Shown one piece after another: positions 13,200 to 24,600 of a DNA stretch of 64,000 bases (position 1 is the first letter of the stretch; every line of letters starts with the position of its first letter). Position numbers and translations under genes: made by a program. The stretch comes from Hanleya hanleyi (taxonomy: Eukaryota > Mollusca > Polyplacophora > Lepidopleurida > Hanleyidae), in assembly GCA_036873755.1 (NCBI GenBank), contig JAVTVY010016051.1, positions 1 through 64,000 on the forward strand, read 5' to 3'. Under the pieces are notes generated by a model. The model was given only the letters and a program-made list of their open reading frames with translations. It did not search any database and was not told the origin of the DNA.

Positions 13200-14090
13200 C
13201 AGAGGTATTGTCGTCAGCGTCGTCTGTCTGTCCGTCTGTGAACACGATATCTAAAGAAGGATTACAGCCAGGCATTTTAAATTCATACCACATATGCATC
13301 TGGTGAAGGGTCAGAAGCCTATTGAAAATGACTGACCTTGACCTAATTTATCAAAGTCAAATTCTAATATTTGCTATATTTTTCGAAGGATTAAAGCTAG
13401 GGTTTCCAAATTCATATTACATATGCAACTGGTGATTGACTAGAAGCCTGTCCCAGTTGACTGACCTTGACCTATTTTTTCAAGGTCTTGTACTGTTTAT
13501 TATGATATAACATGAAGAAATATAGCTAGGCTTTCCAAATTAATACTGTGTATACGTCTGGTGACGCTTCAAATGTGTGCGGAAGATGACTGACCTTGAC
13601 CTATTTTTCAAGGTCATATACTGGTTATTATGATACAACATGAAGAAATATAGTTCGGCTTTCCAAATTAATACTATGTATACATCTGGTGATGGTTCAG
13701 AGGTTTGCTGAAGATGACTGACCTTGACCTATTTTTCAAGGTCATATACTATTTTCTATGATAATAACACAAAAAATATAGCTAGGCTTTCCAAATTAAT
13801 ACTCTGTGTACATCTTGCGATGGTTCAGAGGTGTGCTGAAGATGACTGACTTTGACCTATTTTATCCAGGTCAGATTCTAGTACAATTATATCTACATTG
13901 TTCAAATTTATACTAATTGTGCATGGACCTTAAGTCTATTGAATATCACTAAACTTCACCTATTTTCTAAAGGTCAAATTGTATATGTTAAGTCTTAAGA
14001 TCTCTGAATTCATGTTCCATATGCAATTAAGTTAGAGTAGATCAGAAAATTGTTGAACATGACTGACCTTGATCTATATTTCCAAGATCA
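13200..14090 (-). mobile_element. tandem array with TGACTGACCTTGACCT, ~125-bp unit
   Basis: ACTGACCTTGACCTATTTTTCAAGGTCA-type blocks recur near 13330, 13460, 13590, 13715, 13845 and 14063 with GCTTTCCAAATTAATACT between. The left border has gtctgtctgtccgtctgtga, a microsatellite that lies at the 3' side of such elements, so this copy is read on the minus strand. Probably a pearl/Helitron-like element. Confidence 0.6.
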
Positions 14091-15514
14091 AATTTCTTAA
14101 TTTGATTATGAGCTAAGCTTATACAGAAGAGTATATTTAGAGCTACAAATTTGGTCATACTCTACCAGAAGCTAAGCATAAAAATTTCTCATCAATTAGG
14201 GCCTTGGTAAAAGCTGACCTGGTTTAACTTCCTAAATATTTCGAAAATGAAAGAACTACAGTCAACCTTACTAGATCAGATTTAAGTTAATAACCTAGAT
14301 GATATTGTCAAAGTTCTAAAAATAGAACTTATGCGATACATGATCGCTGAGTGTAGACAATAACTGATAGCCGAGGGGTATTGGAGGCCATTGGGCTATT
14401 TTTCTGTTTTAGAGCATGAATACAATATGGATACCATTCTGGGGTTGCCTTAGAGAGTTTTCCTGGAAGGATGTCATAAATTGCTGGCTGATAAAAACTT
14501 TATCCAGTACACTTTATATCATCTTAGCTTTCTAAGGGCATTTCACGTTTCACTTAACACTACCCTTAGATTTTCGCTGTGATTCGGCATGTATTTCACA
14601 CGGCGCCATCTATCTAGAGGGAGATAATCCAGTTCGAAAGTTGTTCCCAAAGCATGAGGTCAAATGTTGGCCCCATTTAAACGAGCCAATGAAATTATCT
14701 GTATTCAAATATTTCTCACACATGCAAACATGTCTGTTTCACGAGGCGCAAGACTGGGGGAGTCTACGCGAGACCAAAACGAAGTTGTGCAAATTAGCTA
14801 TTTTATTTCTCACTCTAGTGGAGCATGCTTCTTTGTTTATCTTAAGAAACAAACAGCCTAACATATTTGAAAACAAAATAAAATCGGCGGCAGACCACAG
14901 GAAAATGATATGCTTTTTATTTTGTGATGGGGGCACTTCGAGGCCCACCATGGGATCATTTCAATCGATCGCTTTCTGGAGGTGTGTCTTCGTTGTATGA
15001 ATGTGATTGCACCGATGTCGGATGTAACGGGACCAGTCGGATGTGACCATTTGGGAAACGCCCTATTACACTCAGATAGCACCCGTTACCGCATGGCTAC
15101 GAGCAGAAGTTTCTACGTATGATCGTGCCATGCGTTCGGATGATGACTTTATATATGAAGAAGAAAATAATTTAAGGTATACTTAATATATTGCCATGTT
15201 GAAAAAGAAATTCTTATTTTCTAGGCTCCCATGCATTCTTGCAGAAATTGTATTCACAGTATGTAACTTGGGGACTTAAACACACATCCCCTCCACCAGA
15301 CCCTCAATACCAGGTGGTATTATTGTAGCCCATGGAGACATTTAGGCTATTGTAGCCCATGGAGACATTTAGGCTCAGTTTGAGATACATCCAAGACAAG
15401 GCTGTAGACTGACAGACACCATATGCTTGCTCATTTGAACCATATCGTGATTAACTAAACTAAAGTTGGCTACATCCCTGATGTATTGATTTGTGTTGAT
15501 GATGATGATTTCAG
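14091..15514. other. upstream of first visible TYW1 exon; no exon supported
   Basis: Open frames at 14641-15000 show no family resemblance. A short acidic ORF at 15130-15183 (MRSDDDFIYEEENN) is in the wrong phase to join the exon at 15515. Confidence 0.4.
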
Positions 15515-15637
15515 GAAGAAGCTTTTGATACGAGTGATGAGGATGACAATGCTGAGGGAGTAGATGACAGCACGAACAATGATCTCGTTGACTTAGAAGA
15601 CTTGGGTGGTGTCATGAAGAAAATGAAAAACGAAAAG
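15515..15637 (+). CDS. TYW1: TYW1 exon, acidic linker
   Basis: 41 codons, phase 0 at both ends, acceptor ttcag and donor gtgata. It encodes an Asp/Glu-rich stretch ending in LVDLEDLGG, which matches the linker between flavodoxin and radical-SAM domains in animal TYW1. The first exon of this gene recognisable in the window. Confidence 0.85.
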
Positions 15638-18600
15638 GTGATAATGAAATGAAATATTCTGAGCCAGGTCTTGCATCATGATCAGTAATCATGATAACGG
15701 CTTGATTTCTCTATAAATTTATTAGAGACTAGAGGTTATATGAACAGCGCAGATACGAGAGGTGGAAATTATGATGAAATGTAGATGAATCAGAGGCTCA
15801 TTCGATCCAAATTCCATATAGTTACAGTTAACCCCCGAATTCAGGCCAAACTCAGTATATTTTAACAAAAATATGATGCTAAATGCCATGAAATCTCAGA
15901 TTGTGTCTTCAGCATTTCTAAGCTCTTAAGGTTCAAGTGCAGGTACATCTACAGCCTGTAGTCGATATTTCTTAAAATTTCCTCACATTACGGAGATTTA
16001 TGGGTATCCAAGTTAGAGAGCTATATGAGGCTGTCATGAAAGAACTGTCTACTCTGTCATGAACACAATAAAATGACTTCGAATGAGTAGTCGATCATGT
16101 TGGTCACATTCTGATGTGGCTGGGAGCACTGATTTATAATCGGAAAGCCAATTTATCACATTCTCACAAAAACACAGAACAATTTTTTAATGTGTTGATG
16201 GCAGAGCCGTACTTTAATATAGTCATTAAGGGATTCATTAAAGGAAAGGTTCGGGTATGGTAAAGCTATATTTCAACTGAAAGAGCTAGTCAAATGGTAT
16301 TCAACTATATATTTTTTTTAATTTTTGGAATTTATTTTAACACAGAAATAGTTAACCAAATGCTGTGATACCGTCAAATTTACCAAACTCCAGGAAAGCG
16401 CCATTGTATTGTCACGTGACCTATTTTAACCAATAGGAGTAAAACTATGTAAAACCGTGTGACGTAAGCGGAAGGCAGACATATGGAGGTAGCATTGGGC
16501 TGCGTGTGTTAAGATGCAAGTTTGACGGTGTAAAAATTGGCAAGAATTACTTCAAATATTTAATAGCTCATACCATTTTCATTTCTAGTTGCCAGAGCGC
16601 GGCTTTCTTCGCTCTCCCAACAGCGAAGACACTCGATCTCGCCCGTAAGCCGTCGATGAGAGTGGCCTGTCTCGCTTTAGAGCTGCTATCATCTCCGCAG
16701 CTCTGATCTCCGTATCTGAGCGTTTCGGCTCGAATTGGTAGCCCTGATAAGACCAAACACAGCTTCCTCGTCGCTTTCACCGCTGGACTCGGAACTGCCG
16801 CTCGTCGACATGATTTCACTCAATTTCGACTGAAGACTCCGTGCTTCACGTATATTACCCGAACAGACAGAAGAGTTCCAAAGCCTTTTCCCTACGTCAT
16901 ATCCGCCTTCTGGATACGATACAATGGCGGCACTCTTGTCTCTGCGAGTTCGCGGTTTTAAAATGATTAGTACTCCTTCAAAAAAAAATTTGAAAATGAG
17001 AAAATATATCTTTTGGGTTTAATTTGGTGAGTTGTATTACTATGTATTAAAGGCAACCAAACCCGAACTTTTCCTTTAAAGAGACAGTCACACTTGTCCA
17101 GCTAATCATATCGTAGTTAGTTATATCATTGCTATATGACCGAAATATTGCTGAATGCAACATTAAACCCTAAGTCACTGCTATTTGAACACATATCTGA
17201 TACAGAAGAGGAGGGAAGAGTCCAAAGAGCCGAGGGAAATGATCACTCCCATCCTAAGACAGTCACTGGAGAAACAAGGCTACAGACTCATCGGATCACA
17301 TTCTGGAGTCAAGCTCTGCAGATGGACAAAAGTATATGCTCATTTGAGATATCAAGAATTATTACTACTGAACAAGTTGTAATCCATTAAAATAACTTGA
17401 TAAACTCATTAAAATGTCATTAATTTTTGCATATTTAATACCCATTCAATTATTAGAAAGGCCTATTTTGGGGTCGTTTGAGATATCAAGAATTAATATT
17501 ACTACTGAACAAGTTGTAATCAATTAAAATAACATGAAAAACTCATTAAAATCCCATTATTAAGTGTGTATTTGATACTCATTATATTTTAAGAAAGGCC
17601 TATTTTTTCTCTCATCATGTTAACATACATATGTAGTTAATGGTCTCCAGTGATAGATTGGAAGGCATGGGATAGATCAGCTTTAGCCATGTGAGCTAAC
17701 CAATGGCATGTATCTTATTCACAGAATATGAATTAAATCATCTTCATTCAGGCCTGACTGCTATTCAACAGTGACACCTGTTCCCATGCCAAAAGTTGAT
17801 ATTGTTATTCGTTCATGAAATGAAATGTGGTAATCTAGACATTTCGCTGCACCAATACTTAGGTTTTAGCATCGATGATTGTTCTGCACCAGAGTTGGAG
17901 TAACATATTTTCATGTGGTTTGATTTGAACTTTTCAGTCTATGTTGAGAGGTAGAGGGGGCTGTTACAAACACACTTTTTATGGTATAGAGAGTCATCGT
18001 TGTATGGAGACCACACCCAGCTTGGCCTGTGCTAATAAATGTGTTTTCTGCTGGAGGTAATCAAAATACACACCACTACAAGTGGTCATTTACTCATATG
18101 AAACAAGCTTTAGCGAGTTTCAGATGGGTTTTATCAAACGAGTGTGATAAAAATCAGATAAATGACCACGAGTATGATAAATTTATTTCTCACATCACAA
18201 TAATTTGGCAAATAAATGTCGAAAAATAATCAAGAGATCAAAGACTCCTACTGTAAGGGTGTGATACAGGTTTTGTATCACAGGCCCCAGTGTCTGGACA
18301 GTAGAATTTAAATTCAGTATAATTTAAATAATTTAATTTTTTTTAAGTCATCCTATAATACTCTCTGTATTATAGGATGACTTAAAAAAAATTAAATTAT
18401 TTAAATTATACTGAATTTAAATTCTACTGTCCAGACACTGGGGCCTGTGTTTTGTATCACCTAGGTGTATCACATTACTTTTGGCCACTGTGATGTGAGA
18501 AATGTATATACCCATCACCATTAACATGATTAACGCTTAGGATAATACTTTGGTCAGTAATGTGCCTTGTTGAACTGATCTCCAGAAAATGTAATCTTTT

Positions 18601-21600
18601 AAAAAAATTCCCGATAGCACAAGAAGATTAACTGAGACTGAGAACACGCCTAAAACATTGGGAACATCATACGAGCTCGAGAGATTAAAGCATACATGTA
18701 TGCTACATACCAATCATGGATAGTACTTACATTTCTCTTTACTGATTTTGAGAGCTTGAAAGATCATGTAGTTTTGACAAAAGATTCTTACTTCCTTGTG
18801 CAAAGGTAAAGTTAATGCAAAATGTTAGATAGCATACAAATGGTCTACATGCCATCAGTGCATCTCGCACCAAAGTTGTTGAAAAGTTCTTATAATTTTG
18901 TAAAGTTGAAAGGTTATAACCCTGTTACAGAATGGGGAATACATGACCTTGTTCATATAATGATATTGTGCTTTATTATGTTGTTGCAGACATCACACGA
19001 ACCCTGTGGGAACTGAGTGGAAATGGAAGATGGATGAACCAGAGGTGATATTCCAGGGAGCTCTCGCCAACCATACAAACCTCATCAAACAGTTCAAAGG
19101 TTATCATACTACCTCTATAGCTTCGGTTTAAATTAAAAATTTACCTTCCTATCGAACTGAATTTGCTCATCTCAAATTTTGGGGATTGATTAATCACATA
19201 CAGTGAAACCTGTGAATACGGACACCTTGGTAAACCGACCAACTTCTAAGTACTGGCATTATCCTTTGGCCCCAATACTTAAATTTAAATGATTTTGAAC
19301 CTTGATAAACCAGAACCCTGTGTGGAGCCGATTCCTCCAGCAAGCCCAAAATAAACAAATTATGGCTTTTTTCAGTTATTCCCGTCTATAATTTTGAGAA
19401 AACAGACATGATTAGTGTGACTGTCACAGGACCTACAAAGTAGGGTAAGGAAGATGACTTGGGGTCCAAGCATAATGTTATAGGTCACCTAAGTAGGTCA
19501 AATTTTCATCAAAAGAAAGTCAGCTCCAAACTTGCTGGTAACAGTCCCCTACTGCACCTTCATGCCAAAAATCAAGGTTCTAATGTCAACGGTGGTTCTT
19601 ATTTTGCCGACGAAAGGATTCGGATGGACTGACTCACTCATTACCGAACAATTTGCAAATGAGAGCCTACTGGGAACAAAGAGGTTGAGTATAGTCAAAC
19701 TATTGTGACTATTAGACAATCTACCATAAATGATCTCTTCACATAATAGATGGATAAAACTGTGAACATAACAAAGCCCATTTTCAGGAACGGTTTATCT
19801 AACACTTTTTATGCGACAAAATTATTGTACGTTCAAACTGAGATAGGATAATTTAAATGGTCATGTCTGTTTGTTCTTCCTTCTTTGTACAGGTGTCCCA
19901 GGTGTGAAACCAGAACGTTTTTTGGAGGGTCTAGAACCTAAGCATTGTGCCCTCTCACTGGTCGGTGAACCAATCATGTATCCCGAGATTAATCGCTTTG
20001 TGGAAATGCTACACAATAAAGGCATCTCTACCTTCCTTGTGACAAACGCTCAATTCCCAGATGCCATCAGGTAACCACTGTTCTGAGTGTATGAACTAGA
20101 CGTATGCATCCTTACATCAGACTAGCTAGAATGTATCGGCCACCACCTTCCTGTTCATAACACATGTGACATAGTTGCGCAGAAAGATTGGTAACATGTG
20201 TCCTGTCCTGACTTCAGATTCAAAACAGAAATTGAGTGTTGCATCATGGGAGATAATTCTACCCATGTGGCTGTTCTGAAATATTCCTCAAAATGGTTGC
20301 TCCAAAGGCAGCATTTCTGAAAGCAAACATCTTTTGAGCTGAGGCGAGATATTTCTGTTAATATCCAAATTATTTTTAGCTATTACTGTAAAACATGTTT
20401 CTTTCGCGTGCATGAAACTTTCGCGATTTTCGCGATTGGAATAAATCGCGAAAGTTTCATGCACGCGAAAGAAACATGTTCATATGACAATGGCGGAGAC
20501 AAGAACGCAACAACACCATCGACAGAGAAAGGATATGAGAGCAATTGTTCTCGACATTAGCACAGTTTTAATGATCTCACCACCTAAGCTCTAATCAGAA
20601 GCGACTGTTTAAAGCACCGGATACAATTTAATATACGAGTATACTATTTCTGCTGAATTAGTCCCAAGACTTGCATACATGTATGTGAAGCAAGTGTAAT
20701 ACTAGAAATGACGTCAATGACCTCGTATGCCGCCTTGATGCCGGCCGTTTTGAACCCCTGTAGGATAGCAGGCGTGTTGTTTCTGAGTTGTTCGTGGGAC
20801 TTCACCATCCACATCGCGTGTTTAGGTTTCAATGTGGAAAGTTTCAAGTCAACTTTGATATCCTGTACAGATTTTCCACTTTTCAGCCTTTCCGAAACAA
20901 TGTCTCCATACCACGCGGTGAACTGGTCTTTCGGGGCGGCTTTGAAAGCTCCAATCCCGCTGAGATCTAACAGCTGGAGCTCTCCTGTGTGGTATTTATT
21001 TTCTTTAGCGGAGTTCAAATGACAACTACCTGCATGATATCTCGCGATATAGGGTTTGTTTACCTAAGGGAATTCCTTTTAAGGTTGAAACAGCGGGATT
21101 GAAATAATCTGCCCCCAACAGTCAGGAAAACTCTGTTTGAATACCAGTAACTGTATCTTCATACAGTTAACGCCGCCTTTTGTTAGACTCGTGTTGGTAC
21201 TGTGAAACGACCACACAGAGCGCACCGGCTTGTGAATACACGTGACTTTGCCGATTTTACCGCCTCCGGTATGTATTTCACATGACTATTAGTTTGAAAT
21301 ATTTGTCAATTATTTTTTTTTTCTGGCACAGAGAGAATCACGAAAGTTTCATGTCGCGAATTTTTTTAAATTGAAAAATCGCGAAAGTTTCATGTCGCAA
21401 AAGTATCATGTTTTACAGTATGCAATCTTGATAACTAGGATGATATGATCACAGAAGGTGTCAACATCAAAAATGCCTCAATAGACACAACTGCAGATGT
21501 TGCAATTAATATTTGCCTATGTCTGGTTCGATTTTGTCGTGATACTGAAAGCTGAGGTGGCCGAGTGGTAAAGTGATTATATTTAGTTCTGGGAAATTGG

Positions 21601-24600
21601 TGTCAAATGATGACAGGACTCCCCACCCAGCACTATTATCTGTTGATTCCATCGATTCATGGTCACTCTGGCAGCAATAGTCTCTTGTTATCTAGCACAA
21701 TAAATCCAGGCACCTGACAAGTAATTAGTTGATTCACATCAAATGGAATAGTTTTGAGAACTCTTTGGGAACAATTCTAAACGCTTGCTTTCTTGTAAAT
21801 TTGCAGAAATGTTAGATAACTAAAAGTGGGAGCCAGAGAAGAAAATAACATTTTCTTAAATATTCTTACATTTTCTTAATTTCTTAAGAAATAATTTTGT
21901 GTGTGGCTCCCACTTTTCTTGATTAAGAAAAATAAACATTTCTGCAAATTTACAGAAAAAAAAGTTTAAATTGGCATGATTGATAAGAGCAGCCCAGAAG
22001 TTCTTGAAATTGTTCCATTTGATGTGAGAACATGTGCTTGGATTCATTGTGCTACAGACACATGATAGAGGAGAAAAATATGATTTCTTGTCTTGAAGAT
22101 AAACTCACTCAGGTTAAAAAAGAATTTTACTGTGATATAAGTATCTCGGTACTGTAGACAAGATGTGCTTTACAAAGAAAGTCATCCCAGAAATAATGGA
22201 TGTAACAATTAATGTCTTTCACCAGAAATCTCACACCAGTCACACAGCTGTATGTGAGTGTGGATGCCAGTACCAAAGAGAGTCTAAAGAAGATTGATCG
22301 CCCACTGTTCAGAGATTTCTGGGACAGGTTCGTCAACAGCCTGACAGCACTGTCAGACAAGGGGCAGAGAACTGTTTATCGGCTAACTCTGGTAAAAGCG
22401 TGGAACACAGAGGAATTGGATGGTTATGCAGAACTGGTCTCTAAAGGAAACCCAGACTTCATTGAGGTTAAGGTGAGACTTCTAGTCATGTAACTGTTTG
22501 TGACCTTGAACAGATACTTATCTTTAATCATAATCCTCTATTCCTCCATTTATGAATTAACCTTAATGAGTAGATTAACAGATTGATGATATATTTATGC
22601 AAGTGTAAAACTGATATGCACGATATCTCAAGTTAGCAAATCACAACTTTCTTGAATCGAAACATAGTTTGTATGAAAAGTCACTGATACCGTAAATAGA
22701 TTATTAATTGACATTGTCAGTCTCCAGGGTTGTATTTCACTAGATATTGTCTATAGGTGTTTACATGTACATGACGTAATGATTGACTTATTGTATTATA
22801 TGTCTATTTCACTGTTAGGGTGTGACATACTGTGGTGAGTCTAAAGCCTCCACGCTGACCATGCAGAATGTTCCCTGGCACGAGGAGGTTGTCCGGTTTG
22901 TACAGGAACTGGCTGATCGATTACCAGACTATGAGATAGCCTCAGAGCATGAACACTCCAACTGTATACTACTGGCTGATAAAAAGGTACAATTACCTGG
23001 CAAATCTTTGTGATGTCATCTTCATTTTATCAAGCCAATTTCTACATTCCCAATTCGAACCTGCCTTGATTTATCTGGCCACCTTCAGTGTTCAAAATCT
23101 GTGGTGTAAATTTCACCTACGAACGATCGACGAACCAATCAGAACCTACACACCGAAGTGGCGGCGTCATTCCTCCTGATATGGTGATTGCGTTGACCAG
23201 TATATAGATCAGCCAATCAATAACGTTCTTCAATGGCACATTTTGAAATTCAAATGGTTTTGAGGTCAGTGACGTCTCGTGTCTATTTATAAGTTCTTTG
23301 AACATTGAAGGGGACCAGATATATCAAGGGAAATTCGAAGTGGGGACGTAAAGTTAGCTTGATAAAATGAAGATGCTGTGATGTATGATGGGTAAATTAT
23401 CTCAAATCTCCCAGCATGAAATCAAGTAGTGATCAAATGTATGTTGACAGAAGTGGTCCATGAATCATTCAGATAAATGTATTATGTCTTTGTCATGGTC
23501 ATTATTTCCTTGATTTCATGGAATCAACAGATTATTTAGAAAGACTACATGCATTGAATTTTGTCCAAGGAGTTGGGGTGATTGAATCATTAAATGGTTT
23601 ACTATACATTTATGCTGGGGAGTTGAAGATTGAAGATTTGGTCAAAGGTAAATTAATGGTATTTTGAAGCAGATTAAAAACACTTGTTCTCGTTACATGT
23701 ACTATTTCATTTTCTTATGAAAAGAAAAAACAAGAATCTCCAGGTTTGCTGGGTTGAAATTTAATTTCTGGCTATTTACTATATTGATCTGTAAGTCTGG
23801 TATTTCCCCTATGTACTCCAGGCTTGAAAAACATGAACTTTTCCACAAACAATAGTGAAACCTGTGAATACGGACACCTGGATAAACTAACCAACCTCTG
23901 AATACCGACATTATCCATGGTCCCAATACTTAAATTTCAAGTATTTTGAACCTTGATAAACCAGAGCCCTGTAAAAACAGACACTATAATCTGGTCCTAA
24001 GCATGGTCGGTATACACAGGTTTCACTGTATAGTACACCCAAGAATTAAACTGGTCAAATTCGCGAAGGATAGCCAAAAAATGTCGCGAACCGTTCGCGA
24101 ACGTTTCGCGAACGATTCGCCAGTACCTTTCGCCATACCTTTGTGAGAAAATGTCAGAATTGAACCTTTCGCGAAAGGAATATGCGAACGATGTTTGAGG
24201 AAATACATGTCGTAAAATGTTTATATTTTTGTCTGTCAACTATTTATTTTTCATTTGCTGGTGTGATTTGTTTTTAATGGCATTAATTAGGTCCATATAC
24301 CTAATTTTGCAAATGAATTGCAACTATAAAATCACGACGACGGAGTAACGTTCACACCCACGTGTCGAGTCTCCAGCGCGTCAAAAAGAACATAAATCGG
24401 CATGGTACATGTTTGGATATAGTGATCAAACATATTTTTATTTGTATTTCATTTTTTGTCACCTATCGACACAGTTTGGTTATATTTCGTTCAAACTTTT
24501 GCGTTCATTCCGGTTCGTTCTCATAAATGTAAACGATCGTCGGTTACCTTCACAGAGAACAGTAGTTGAAAATGGCAACTTGCCACGGATTTCCAACTTC

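Larger units (their letters stand above)
20384..21420. mobile_element. pogo/Tigger-like DNA transposon remnant, ~1 kb
   Basis: Starts TACTGTAAAACATG and ends CATGTTTTACAGTA, so inverted repeats CTGTAAAACATG are bordered by TA on both sides, the target duplication of Tc1/mariner/pogo elements. Both ends continue with GCATGAAACTTTCGCGATTT-type repeats. A C-terminal DDE-transposase remnant on the minus strand lies inside. Located in a TYW1 intron; the catalytic part is missing, so it is non-autonomous. Confidence 0.8.

Noticed and set aside
14641..15000. 119-codon plus-strand frame
   Set aside because: No family resemblance and no splice or promoter context; similar-length frames exist on the other strand.
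15130..15183. Short acidic ORF MRSDDDFIYEEENN before a gtatac donor, as a possible TYW1 exon
   Set aside because: Its phase (two bases left) joined to 15515 gives a stop; no match to the TYW1 family.
21551..21625. A tRNA-Ser gene
   Set aside because: Only the first ~25 bases fit; anticodon arm, T arm and acceptor pairing are missing. Called as a SINE head instead.
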